Assembly (NCBI RefSeq): GCF_026340095.1
Contig: NZ_JAPEPO010000002.1
Span: 496,001-560,000 of the forward strand
Direction: 5' to 3'
Origin: Streptomyces sp. NBC_01446
GTDB taxonomy: Bacteria > Actinomycetota > Actinomycetes > Streptomycetales > Streptomycetaceae
DNA length: 64,000 bases
Within the stretch, counting starts at the first letter, position 1; each line of letters opens with the position of its first letter. The notes beneath the pieces are model-generated. The model ran no database searches, was not told where the DNA came from, and worked only from the letters and a program-made list of their open reading frames with translations. A program made the translations under genes and the position numbers. Shown here one piece after another: positions 34,459 through 42,722 of this stretch.

Positions 34459-34489
34459 TTAATCGATGCACTTTCGATGCGACTCGATT
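34459..34489 (+). promoter_or_regulatory. Repeat cluster upstream of the ECF sigma gene
   Basis: TTAATCGATGCA, TTTCGATGCGA and CTCGATTTG follow one another, giving two TCGATGC copies 12 bp apart and a third partial CTCGAT. The first shares TAATC-R-ATGC-R with the site before litR. Probably bound by LitR or used as a promoter. Confidence 0.4.
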
Positions 34490-34550
34490 TGACGTCCCCG
34501 AACTCGCCAGAGTGAAGACCACTTGATCGGCGACGGAAGGGCCCGGCCCC

Positions 34551-35180
34551 ATGCGCGCTCAAAGCACCCCGCAGACGCACGAGCACGATCTGTGGGCACC
34601 CATCGAAGAATCGCTGGCCGACGAGGAAGTCGCGGCAGGGCTGCAGCGTGGGGAGGAAGCGTTCCTCGAGGCTGCTTACCGCCGCTGGAGCACCCTTGTC
34701 CACACCCTGGCCTACCGGTCTCTGGGCGACTCTCGTGAGGCCGAGGACGTCACGCAGCAGGTCTTCCTGGCGGTGTGGCGCGGGCGTGCGGGATACAACC
34801 CGCAGCGCGGCGCCTTCGCCGGATGGGTCGTGGGCATCACGCGGCGCAAGATTGCAGATGCCCTCACCGCGCGGACGCGCCTGGCCACCCTGGCCTCGGC
34901 GGCGAAGACATCGCTGAGCCTGGCGGCCCTGCCTTCCGACAACATGACACGACAGGTCCTTGACCAGGTCGTAGTCAGACACGAACTGACGCTACTGCCG
35001 GCACCGCAGCGGCGCGTCCTGCAACTGGCCTTCTACAACGACCTCACGCACACCCAGATCGCCGAGGTCACGGGATGGCCCCTGGGTACCGTCAAAAGCC
35101 ACTCCAGGCGCGGTCTGAACCGGTTGCGTCAGCGGCTTGTCGCCACTGACGCGTTCTCACTGACACCGGAGGCCGGCTAG
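34551..35180 (+). CDS. litS: ECF sigma factor (LitS-like)
   Basis: A 209-residue ECF sigma factor. Region 2: AYRRWSTLVHTLAYRSLGD and EAEDVTQQVFLAVWRG. Region 4: LPAPQRRVLQLAFYNDLTHT and WPLGTVKSHSRRGLNRLRQ. No extra C-terminal domain. The stop codon TAG at 35178-35180 includes the TA target copy of an inserted element and the first base of that element. The pairing with a LitR-type regulator suggests a role in light-induced transcription of photolyase and related genes; this follows work on S. coelicolor LitR/LitS and was not tested here. Confidence 0.85.
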   Translation: MRAQSTPQTHEHDLWAPIEESLADEEVAAGLQRGEEAFLEAAYRRWSTLVHTLAYRSLGDSREAEDVTQQVFLAVWRGRAGYNPQRGAFAGWVVGITRRKIADALTARTRLATLASAAKTSLSLAALPSDNMTRQVLDQVVVRHELTLLPAPQRRVLQLAFYNDLTHTQIAEVTGWPLGTVKSHSRRGLNRLRQRLVATDAFSLTPEAG

Positions 35181-35810
35181 GCGGTCTCGTTTGGATCACC
35201 ACGAGTGAGCCAATTCTGGTGAGAACGAACACGAGAGGCCGACAACGGGAGTCGGCCTCAAGGGGAACCTCGGTGGTCAGCCCAACTCGGGACCGGCCGA
35301 TGGCGTGGTCGGCCGGTTCGCCGACCGGGCCCCCTTCTACGGACCCCGGCCGCGTGCTCTGTGCCCGCACGATCGTGGAGTCCACCGAGACGACCCGGTC
35401 CAGGTCTCCATCGGCGTCGGCCTCGGCCACCAGCGCAGTGAAGACCCACTCCCAGGTCCCATCAGCAGACCACACCCGCAGCCGGTTGTAGACGCCCCGC
35501 CAGTTGCCGATGGCCATCGCTTCCGGTCGCAGGCCAAGAGAACCGAGACCGAAGTGCTCCTCCACCTCGTGCCGCAGGAACTCGCCGATCTCCGTCTCGT
35601 TGGCACCGCCACGGAGCCGCTGGAGCACGGGGGCGAGCATGCAGTCGTACTCGTCCTGCACGTCGTCGGCGACGCCGATCGGGTCCCACTCACTGAGCAG
35701 ATGCCGCAGGTCATTCTCAATGGATGGGCTCCAGGGCTGTATCGCCCCGGATTGCCATCTTGAACATGCCCGCCGCACTCGTCCCCCTGTTTTGATCCAA
35801 ACGAGAGGCC
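35180..35810. mobile_element. 631-bp IS5-family remnant (MITE-like) with intact terminal repeats
   Basis: The ends GGCGGTCTCGTTTGGATCA (35180-35198) and TGATCCAAACGAGAGGCC (35793-35810) are inverted repeats, perfect over 14 bp. TA flanks both sides (35178-35179, 35811-35812), fitting a 2-bp target duplication as in IS427-type IS5 elements. Inside is only a central piece of transposase joined to an unrelated gene fragment, so it cannot move by itself. It sits exactly between two convergent genes. Confidence 0.85.
35200..35720 (-). pseudogene. Chimeric relic: small conserved protein fused to IS5 transposase fragment
   Basis: One open frame reads NDLRHLLSEWDPIGVADDVQ, DEYDCMLAPVLQRL and EIGEFLRHEVEEHFGL, a small helical protein type seen in actinomycetes. 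It then continues as VYNRLRVWSADGTWEWVF, VSVDSTIVRAQ and GRSRVGLTTEVPL, the central part of an IS5-type DDE transposase with its first Asp. Both partners are incomplete and no good start codon precedes the first part. The fusion lies wholly between the terminal repeats. Confidence 0.65.
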
Positions 35811-37048
35811 TAGGCCAGGTCCCGCAGGACTTCACGGGCGGCCCGCGCTCCTGAGGCCATCGCTCCTTGGACCGACCCAGTGGTGCGGTGATCGCCGCAC
35901 ACATAGCGGCCGCTACCCGCGCGCGAGGAACGGCTCAAGGAGTGCGGTGGCGCCATCACCGGCAGAGCGTGCGTGATGCTGCGCACGGCCACCAGGTCCC
36001 AGGCACTTGTGTCAGTGCCGTACACGTCGGACAGTGCCTGGCGCGTTGACGTTTCGCGTCCGGGGCCTTCAGCGCCGAGCACCGAAGTGGCCACCAGGGC
36101 GCGATGCGCCGGCGCGTAGGAAGGCACGACTTCGCTGATCACGCAGGTGTTCAGGAATCGTCGCTGCGCGTCCACCATCAAGACGGGCTCGTTCAGCGGT
36201 GACGGCGCCATGGCGTGGTAGTACGTCGTCACGCTTCGGTATTCGGGCACGTCCATGTGCGGAAGCAGTGCGGCCGCCGTTTGCGGCCCCGCCGCAACCA
36301 CCACCGCCCTGGCGGAGATGGAGGCCCCCGCCCCCGTCATCACACCGCAGTCCGTCAGCTGCGCGACGGGCGTCTCTAGGCGCACTGTTGCATCACTCAG
36401 ACCGTCTGCGAGGGTGCGCGGCACCGCTTCGATGCCGTCGGTCGGCAGACACAATGTTCCGCGCAGCATGCTGCGCCACACCAGGTGGAAGACGCGGCTG
36501 GACGTCTCCAGCTCGTCCTCGAGGAAGATGCCGGACACGAACGGCCTGAGCACGTCCTCGGTGAATGCCTCGGACATACCGGCCCGGCGCAGAGCGGAAA
36601 GCGTCGTTCGCTCTCCGCCGCGCTTGAGCACTGACGCGGGAAGCAGCATGTCGCGGACCGACATCGCCCCGAGCGCGACGGCGTCGCGGGCAGACATCAC
36701 CGACTGGCGGCGCAGTCCACCCAGCGCATCGGGACGGCGCATCGGATCGTAGAGCGCGATCTTCCCGGTGTCGGTGTGGACCTGCACGCCGGGGGTGAAA
36801 GGCCGCAACCGCAGGTCGCGCAGCCGCAGTCGGCGCTGAACCTGCGGATAGGCGGTGTTGAAGACCTGAAAGCCGCGGTCGATCACGAATCCGTCGACGC
36901 GATCGGACCGCATCCGGCCGCCCACTCCGTCCGAGGCCTCAAGCACTTGGACGCGGAGACCGGCTGCCTGGAGATCAGCCGCGCATGCGAGCCCCGCAAC
37001 CCCTGCTCCGACGACCACGACGTCGGTCTGTCCGTCTGTGCGGACCAT
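35810..37048 (-). CDS. FAD-dependent amine-oxidase-like oxidoreductase
   Basis: A 412-residue flavoprotein. The Rossmann dinucleotide motif is VVVVGAGVAGLACAADLQ followed by the acidic end VLEASDGVGGRMRSD; the C-terminal FAD motif is YVCGDHRTTGSVQGAMASGA. The family includes protoporphyrinogen oxidase, amine oxidases and carotenoid desaturases. GGAGG lies 6 nt before ATG 37048. It was originally convergent with the ECF sigma gene with overlapping stop codons. FAD oxidoreductases of this kind occur in light-response clusters together with photolyases; a direct role is inference. Confidence 0.85.
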   Translation of the reverse strand: MVRTDGQTDVVVVGAGVAGLACAADLQAAGLRVQVLEASDGVGGRMRSDRVDGFVIDRGFQVFNTAYPQVQRRLRLRDLRLRPFTPGVQVHTDTGKIALYDPMRRPDALGGLRRQSVMSARDAVALGAMSVRDMLLPASVLKRGGERTTLSALRRAGMSEAFTEDVLRPFVSGIFLEDELETSSRVFHLVWRSMLRGTLCLPTDGIEAVPRTLADGLSDATVRLETPVAQLTDCGVMTGAGASISARAVVVAAGPQTAAALLPHMDVPEYRSVTTYYHAMAPSPLNEPVLMVDAQRRFLNTCVISEVVPSYAPAHRALVATSVLGAEGPGRETSTRQALSDVYGTDTSAWDLVAVRSITHALPVMAPPHSLSRSSRAGSGRYVCGDHRTTGSVQGAMASGARAAREVLRDLA

Positions 37049-37245
37049 AAGACACCTCCACGGCTGAAGCTCCACCCAACGGCGCCCTCTCAGGCCGCCC
37101 TGCTGTCACTGTCGGCTCGTTCCTGGCGTGTGCTCATCGCGGATGCGGAATGCGCTCCGGAGCCTGGGCCGTGCCATGCAATGACATGAGCCGACAGGGG
37201 TCACCCCTGGGCGCGGGCCGCTGAGGACGGCCCGCGCGCAAGGCT

Positions 37246-37809
37246 CTACTGGGATCCGGCGCTCAGGGCCTTGGAAGCCTCGCACTGAGCGATGGCAGCG
37301 GGGCGGCCCGCTTGCAGGGCCCGATGCGCGGCAGCCTCTGCCTCCGCTTCCCGCGGATGGCGCCTGCGCCAATAGGGGTTGTCGTGCGGCAGCCGGCTGG
37401 ACACACGCCCGTACATGCCGAACGTCAGGATGACCAGCCCCATCACGAAACTGAAGATGACGTTGGTCATGCCGAAATCGAGCACATTCGCGCCCTTGTC
37501 CAGGATGAATAGGTGAACGAACCCACTGATCAGGAACAGGGTGCCGACGGCCATATTGAGCGTCGAGGCGAAGTTGCCGCCGATGACGCCCCCCACAACG
37601 AGGGCGAGTCCGACGACCACCGAAATGAGGCTGAGGACGCCGTTCGTGCTCATGCCCGCGATCTGGCCGCCGTCCGTGTTGAAGGGGCTCAGCTGGTCGG
37701 CCAGGCCGAAACAGCCGAAGACCAGCAGCACCACGCCGCAGAAAGCGGCACCCCAGCGGTATACCTGCGCCAGCTTGTGGTCGAGGGGAAGTTCATCCTT
37801 GAGCTCCAT
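37246..37809 (-). CDS. DUF4383 membrane protein
   Basis: A 187-residue protein with four membrane helices (about 20-40, 60-82, 88-108, 118-140): FCGVVLLVFGCFGLADQL, LISVVVGLALVVGGVIGG, MAVGTLFLISGFVHLFI and VIFSFVMGLVILTFGMYG. A basic cytosolic tail of about 45 residues follows. This layout fits DUF4383, an uncharacterised actinobacterial family. ATG 37809 is preceded by a weak AGAGG. Confidence 0.75.
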   Translation of the reverse strand: MELKDELPLDHKLAQVYRWGAAFCGVVLLVFGCFGLADQLSPFNTDGGQIAGMSTNGVLSLISVVVGLALVVGGVIGGNFASTLNMAVGTLFLISGFVHLFILDKGANVLDFGMTNVIFSFVMGLVILTFGMYGRVSSRLPHDNPYWRRRHPREAEAEAAAHRALQAGRPAAIAQCEASKALSAGSQ

Positions 37810-38118
37810 GACGCGGGCACCTCTCTGCTCGCTTGCTCCGCCTTGTGCCCCCGACATCGCTTCTGTGCGAATGCAGCCCACGGTTGCATGCAGCGCGAAA
37901 ATCACCCTCCGCGGTCCGGCTCCGTAAAAAGAGAGCGTTCATGCGGAACCGGCCGACCCTGAGCCAATGAGTGAAGGGCGAGCTCCTCAGCACAGCTGGG
38001 TGCCGGCCACCTCGTTGGGCGCCGCCACGCCCGAAGCGGGCATGCGTGCCTGTCGACGGAGGTGGTCGTCGGCAGGCACGATCGGGTCATCCGTCCGGCG
38101 GCTCAGGCGCCCGGGCCA
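37810..38118. other. Intergenic stretch without a recognisable gene
   Basis: Upstream region of the DUF4383 gene and downstream of the decayed MMPL fragment; no recognisable coding sequence. Confidence 0.4.
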
Positions 38119-38868
38119 TCACGCTCTCGGTCCGATGTCCCGGACCAGCGCGGGAACCAGCAGCGACCTCACCACCAGCGGGTCGAGAAGCACGCCGAAG
38201 GCGACGATGAAGGCGATCTGCACGAGGAAGGCCAGGGGGATGACGCCGAGAGCGGCAAACGTCGCGGCCAGCACGACACCAGCCGAGGTGATCACTCCGC
38301 CGGTGGTGACGAGTGCCCTGAGGATGCCCACACGAACGCCGTGTTCCAGTGACTCTTCCCGGGCTCGGGACATCAGGAAGATGTTGGAGTCCACGCCCAG
38401 CGCCACCAGGAACACGAACCCGTACAACGGCACGGAGGCATCGGTGCCCGAGAACCCGAAGACGTGCCGGAACACGAGCAAGGAAATCCCCAGCGTGGCC
38501 GCGAAGTTGAGGGCCACTGTGGCGACCAGGATCAGCGGCAGCAGGACGGAGCGCAGCAGTGCGACGAGAATGATCAGGATGATGGCCAGGACAACGGGAA
38601 CGATCAGCATGCGATCGCGTTCCGCGGTCGTCCGGGTGTCGTACTGCTGGGCGGTGTAGCCGTCGACCAGAGCGTCGGCGCCGTCGACCTGGTGCAGCGC
38701 GGAGCGCATCCGGGAAACCGTGGCCTTGGCGGCGTCGCTGTCAGCGGCGTCCTTCAAGGTGACGTCGACGCGGATCTTTCCGGCAACACCGTCGGTCGCC
38801 TTGGCCCGCTCGATGATCTGCTTCTCGTGCCGGGCGTCGGCGATCACCACAGCCGGATTTCCGGAGCC
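38119..38868 (-). pseudogene. MMPL/RND-type transporter, C-terminal fragment
   Basis: Reads GSGNPAVVIADARHEKQI, a periplasmic segment, then helices LIVPVVLAIILIILVALLRS, FVFLVALGVDSNIFLMSRA and TGGVITSAGVVLAATFAALG to the end at 38119 (VRDIGPRA). This is the last third of an MMPL lipid transporter. The sequence that should precede it (ending AEHFPGGS) is found on the opposite strand at 39079-39231. Not a functional transporter. Confidence 0.8.
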
Positions 38869-39078
38869 TGGGCGACCGCGTGACCTGGGTCGGGCCGCCA
38901 CCTACCGGGACCGAGTGGAGCGCGCGGCGCGAGGCCGCTCGGTGACCGTGCATCACCCCACTTCGTACGGCGCGCTGCGACTGGTGCGGGCGATGCCGCA
39001 GGTCCGCGAGGGACCGGCGCGGGGCTTTCTGGTGCCGATGGCGGACTTCGCCGCCTGGGCGGACGGCCGGGGCGGTCC
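38866..39078 (+). pseudogene. Fragment of an FeS-type photolyase-related protein (inverted piece)
   Basis: Reads LGDRVTW in one frame and then AATYRDRVERAARGRSVTVH, HPTSYGALRLVRAMPQVRE and GFLVPMADFAAWADGRGG in the next, with a one-base frame change near 38890. This matches residues of about 55-120 of bacterial FeS-BCP/(6-4) photolyase-related proteins. The preceding part of the same protein lies on the minus strand at 39232-39390. Confidence 0.65.
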
Positions 39079-39231
39079 ATGGCGCTGGGCGGCCTCCTGG
39101 TGTGCGCTGTCTTCGCTCCCACTCTGAGTTCCAAGCGCGTCCCGCTCGACGAGATCTACGTCAACGACGCGCCGTCGGTGCAGGCCCAGGCCACCCTTGC
39201 CGAGCACTTCCCCGGCGGCAGCCCGGTGACG
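39079..39231 (+). pseudogene. MMPL transporter middle fragment (inverted piece)
   Basis: Reads ALGGLLVCAVFAPTLSSKRV then PLDEIYVNDAPSVQAQATLA and EHFPGGS, i.e. a membrane helix and the beginning of the second periplasmic domain of an MMPL protein. It is directly preceded, with no N-terminal half, by the photolyase fragment, showing an older deletion that fused the two genes. Its continuation is on the minus strand at 38119-38868. Confidence 0.7.
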
Positions 39232-39390
39232 CCTTGCGGACAGCACGAGGTGTGCCTTGGCCCGGTGGAACCGACGCCGCCGGAACACGGAACGCGCCTC
39301 GATCATGAGCAGAGGGTCGTTCCGGCCGGGACCGTCCTGCCCAGGAGTGAGGAAGTGGGGCCCGAGCTGGTCTCCGAACAGCCAGTGCAC
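39232..39390 (-). pseudogene. N-terminus of an FeS-type photolyase-related protein
   Basis: From GTG 39390, nine nt after the stop of the CPD photolyase gene, it reads HWLFGDQLGPHFL, PLLMIEARSVFRRRRFHRAK and AHLVLSARRHRAA. This is the characteristic N-terminal of cryptochrome/photolyase-related FeS-BCP proteins. It then runs into the antisense of the inverted segment. It was once the next gene of the photolyase operon. Confidence 0.75.
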
Positions 39391-39399
39391 GAGCGGTCC

Positions 39400-40773
39400 T
39401 CAGTCCCGGCCGCGGGCGTGCTTGAAGCGCGCCAGCGCGTCCGCCAGGTCGACCAGCGGCGCCGGGTAGTCAAGGGCGGCGCGTTGGTCCGGCAGCAACC
39501 GCCAGGGCTCGTGCACGGTGTCGGCCTCGACCCCTTCCAGCTCCGGAACCCACCGGTGTACGTAACCGCCGTCCGGGTCGTAGCGCTTGCCCTGACGTAC
39601 GGGGTTGAGCACGCGGTGGGGACGAGTGTCGGTGCCGGTCCCGGCGACCCACTGCCAGTTGAGCTGGTTGTTGACGACGTCGCCGTCCACGAGGAGATCG
39701 AGGAAGTGCCGCGCTCCGATGCGCCAGTCCACGTACAGCGACTTGGTCAAAAAGCTCGCGGCCAGCAGACGGGCCCGATTGTGCATCCATCCCTCGTGGC
39801 GCAGTTGGCGCATCGCCGCGTCGACCACCGGGTAGCCGGTGCGGCCGTCGCGCCAGGCGGCAATGTCCTGCGCCGCGTCCTTCTCGGTCCGCCAGGAGTC
39901 GTGCCGCGTGCGGTAGTCGCGCCGCGCCGTGTCCGGGCGGGCGGCCAGCACCTGGTGGTGAAAGTCGCGCCAGCACACCTGACGCACGAACGCCTCGGCG
40001 CCGGGCCCGCCGCGGCCCCGGGCCCGGTGGATCAGTTCGACCGGTGAGAGGCTCCCGAAGTGGAGGTGGGGCGAGAGCCGGGAGGTCGCGTCACCGGCCA
40101 GGTCGTCGTGTCGTTCCTCGTAGCCTGCCAGGTCGGCACTGCACCAGCGCGCGAGCCGTTCGCGTCCCGCCGTCTCGCCTCCGGTCAACAGCCCCGGCGA
40201 GACGCCGGACATGCGCGAGCGGGACGGCAGTGCCTCGCCCTGCACCCGGTCGGGTACGCGCACGACGCGCGGCGCGGGGAGGGGCGCGCGCAGGGGTTCC
40301 TTCGACCACTGACGGAAGTAGGGCGTGAAGACCGCGTAGTGATCGGAGCCGGCCGGAGTCACCGCACCGGGAGCGACCGCGGTGACCACTCCTTCGTAGA
40401 CGCGCAGGGTCACGCCCTGGCGGCGGAGTGCGTCGCGCAGCCGTTGTTCGCGGCGGTGGGCGTATCCGGTGACACCGGCCGCCATGTAGACCTGTGTGGC
40501 CCCGGACTCCCCCGCGACGGCGCACACTTCCGGTGCGACGGGTCCCGACCGAAGGACGAGCCGACCGCCCAGGCCGCGCAGCGAGGCGTCGAGGTCGGCG
40601 AGGCAGTCGGCCAGGAACGCTTCCCTGTTGGGCACGGCGAATCCAGCCTCGCGGATACCAGGGTCGTGCACGAACAGCGGCACCACCTCGTCCGCCGCCG
40701 CGACCGCGGCACGCAGGGGTGGGTGGTCGTGCGTCCGCAGGTCCGAGGTGAACAGGACGACCGCGACGGTCAT
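39400..40773 (-). CDS. phr: Deoxyribodipyrimidine photolyase (CPD photolyase)
   Basis: A 457-residue full-length class I photolyase. The N-terminal antenna domain begins AVVLFTSDLRTHDHPPL. The FAD-binding half contains RLSPHLHFGSLSPVEL, VCWRDFHHQVL, HEGWMHNRARLLAASF and DGDVVNNQLNWQWVAGTGTD. Conserved Trp residues of the electron-transfer path are present in this part. The enzyme repairs cyclobutane pyrimidine dimers with blue light. AGGAG precedes the ATG. It follows the SDR-DUF2867 gene by 49 bp and probably shares its transcript. Confidence 0.93.
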   Translation of the reverse strand: MTVAVVLFTSDLRTHDHPPLRAAVAAADEVVPLFVHDPGIREAGFAVPNREAFLADCLADLDASLRGLGGRLVLRSGPVAPEVCAVAGESGATQVYMAAGVTGYAHRREQRLRDALRRQGVTLRVYEGVVTAVAPGAVTPAGSDHYAVFTPYFRQWSKEPLRAPLPAPRVVRVPDRVQGEALPSRSRMSGVSPGLLTGGETAGRERLARWCSADLAGYEERHDDLAGDATSRLSPHLHFGSLSPVELIHRARGRGGPGAEAFVRQVCWRDFHHQVLAARPDTARRDYRTRHDSWRTEKDAAQDIAAWRDGRTGYPVVDAAMRQLRHEGWMHNRARLLAASFLTKSLYVDWRIGARHFLDLLVDGDVVNNQLNWQWVAGTGTDTRPHRVLNPVRQGKRYDPDGGYVHRWVPELEGVEADTVHEPWRLLPDQRAALDYPAPLVDLADALARFKHARGRD

Positions 40774-40822
40774 GGGATCACTCCTGGTGCAGTGCTGCTG
40801 GTGCGGTGGGGAAAAGCTGCGG

Positions 40823-42397
40823 CTATCGCTGCGAGGTTCTTCCCGTTCGGCGGTCGCTTCGGATGCGGACTGGGCGTACCCCGTTCACGCGCGCCTGCGC
40901 ACCCTTGGCCGCGGCCCGGGTGATGTTGCGTGTCATACCGCGGAACACAACGGCGTGGAACGGGAAGGCGAGCCACCAGTAGACGTGTCCCAGCAGACCT
41001 CGCGGGTGAAACAGGACGTGCTGCCGATAGCGGGTGCCGCCCTGTGGCTCCGTCTCGACCCGCATCTCCAGCCAGGCAAGACCTGGCAGACGCATCTCCG
41101 CCCGCAAACGCAGCAGCCGCCCAGGTTCGATCTCCTCGACCCGCCAGAAGTCCAGTGAGTCGCCGACCCGCAGACGCTGGGTGTCGCGGCGTCCGCGCCG
41201 CAGACCGACGCCGCCGACGAACCGGTCCAGCCAGCCCCGCACGGCCCAAGCCGGCGGGAAGGAGTACCACCCGTTTTCCCCGCCGATCCCCTCGACCACC
41301 CTCCACAGGGCTTCGCCTGAGGCATCCACCGGGCTCAGGCGTTCGTCCTGGTAAAGGCTGCCGCCCGCCCAGTCCGGGTCAGTGGGAAGCGGATCGCTGG
41401 GGGCACCCGGAGCGGACGCGGAGGACCAGCGGGTGACGACCTGGGCCTCCCGGACCCGGCGCAGTGCCAGCGCGAGCGCCTCATCGAACGGCAGTGGCCG
41501 ACCCGGAGGGTCCGGCACACAGGTCGCGATGTCGTGTTCGCCGCAGACGACCTCGTACCGCAACGACTCGGTGAGCGGCCGGGCCAGCGCGGCCGGCACC
41601 GGGGTGACCAGACCCACCCAGTGACTCGACAGCCTCGGGGTGAGCACCGGAACCGGCACGATGAGCCGCCGCGGCAGTCCAGCCACGGTGGCGTAGCGGC
41701 GCATCATCTCGCGGTAGGTCAGCACTTCGGGCCCGCCGATGTCGAACGCCCGGTCGACCTCGGCGGTCATGGTGGCCGAGCCGACGAGGTAGCGCAGTAC
41801 GTCGCGCACCCCGATGGGCTGGGTACGGGTCTGTACCCAACTGGGTGTGACCATGACCGGCAGACGTTCGGTCAGATAGCGCAGCATCTCGAAGGACGCG
41901 GAGCCGGAGCCGATCACGACGGCGGCCCGCAGAACGGTCGCGGGGACCGGTCCGTCGAGAAAGATGTGCCCCACTTCGGCCCTGGAACGCAGGTGTGGGG
42001 AGAGAGAACTTTCGGGGATGCCCCGGGGGGTGAGTCCGCCGAGGTAGACGATCCGCCGGATCCCGCAGGCGTGCGCCTGCGCGGCGAAGATCGCGGCGGC
42101 ACGGCGGTCGGCTGCCTCGAAGTCGGGACCGGAGCCGAGCGAGTGCACCAGGTAGTAGGCGACATCGATACCGCGCAGAGCCTCAGCGACCGACTCGGCG
42201 TCCTGAACGTCACCGCGCACCGTGTCGACGTCACCGGCCCAGGGATGATCACGCAGCTTGGCGGGCGAGCGAGCCATGCAGCGGACCCGGTGACCGGCCG
42301 CCAGCAGTTCCGGCACCAGCCTGCCTCCGATGTACCCGGAGGCCCCGGTCACGAGGCAGTGCAGCGGCTCCTCGGAGCGTTGTCGGTTGTCCACCAT
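40823..42397 (-). CDS. NAD(P)-binding SDR protein with C-terminal DUF2867
   Basis: A 524-residue protein. The first 300 residues are an extended/atypical SDR: VTGASGYIGGRLVPELLAAG is the NAD(P) motif, and DVAYYLVHSLG and VYLGGLTPRG follow. The last 170 residues match DUF2867, with EGIGGENGWYSFPPAWAVRG and WLAFPFHAVVFRGM. This two-domain form is common next to photolyases. GGGAGG stands 8 nt before ATG 42397. Substrate unknown; a nucleotide-sugar or lipid oxidoreductase is possible. Confidence 0.85.
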   Translation of the reverse strand: MVDNRQRSEEPLHCLVTGASGYIGGRLVPELLAAGHRVRCMARSPAKLRDHPWAGDVDTVRGDVQDAESVAEALRGIDVAYYLVHSLGSGPDFEAADRRAAAIFAAQAHACGIRRIVYLGGLTPRGIPESSLSPHLRSRAEVGHIFLDGPVPATVLRAAVVIGSGSASFEMLRYLTERLPVMVTPSWVQTRTQPIGVRDVLRYLVGSATMTAEVDRAFDIGGPEVLTYREMMRRYATVAGLPRRLIVPVPVLTPRLSSHWVGLVTPVPAALARPLTESLRYEVVCGEHDIATCVPDPPGRPLPFDEALALALRRVREAQVVTRWSSASAPGAPSDPLPTDPDWAGGSLYQDERLSPVDASGEALWRVVEGIGGENGWYSFPPAWAVRGWLDRFVGGVGLRRGRRDTQRLRVGDSLDFWRVEEIEPGRLLRLRAEMRLPGLAWLEMRVETEPQGGTRYRQHVLFHPRGLLGHVYWWLAFPFHAVVFRGMTRNITRAAAKGAQARVNGVRPVRIRSDRRTGRTSQR

Positions 42398-42722
42398 GGC
42401 TCGTCCTCCCAACGCTCGGCCAAGTTCCCTTCCGGCGCTTCGCGCCTGCTCCGAGTGGCACGCCACGATGGACGCCCACCGACATAGATGTTTCGCAGCG
42501 GAGCGCTGTCATGGATGCGGTGCTCGGGGAATCGGCCGGAACAAGGCTTGGCAGGGCAGGCGACGGCACTCACTCCTGGTTTGTCTCCGATGCCGTCCCG
42601 GCGGGCCTCGTACTCGCCTTCATAGTCGTCGTCGGCATCCGCGATGAACGGCTCGCCTGAGGGACACAGGTAAGGAGCTCGATCGAGTCGGCCCATGCCC
42701 AGGCCGGGTGGCTGTGGCCGAC
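42398..42722. other. Intergenic stretch without a confident gene
   Basis: A frame on the minus strand (from 42696) includes an acidic segment IADADDDYEGEYEARRDGIG, but it runs on into the SDR gene in another frame and resembles no family. No other signal. Confidence 0.4.

Larger units (their letters stand above)
38866..39232. other. Micro-inversion of about 365 bp
   Basis: The segment carries a photolyase piece followed by an MMPL piece, both on the plus strand, while the parts that should flank them lie on the minus strand to either side. Flipping the segment restores the order photolyase N-terminus, photolyase middle, MMPL middle, MMPL C-terminus, all on the minus strand. Breakpoints are placed within about 10 bp from the protein junctions RHRAA/LGDRV and HFPGGS/GNPAVV. 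Confidence 0.75.

Noticed and set aside
42349..42696. 115-codon minus-strand frame with an acidic start
   Set aside because: Overlaps the beginning of the SDR gene in another frame and resembles no family; kept only as a note in the gap entry.
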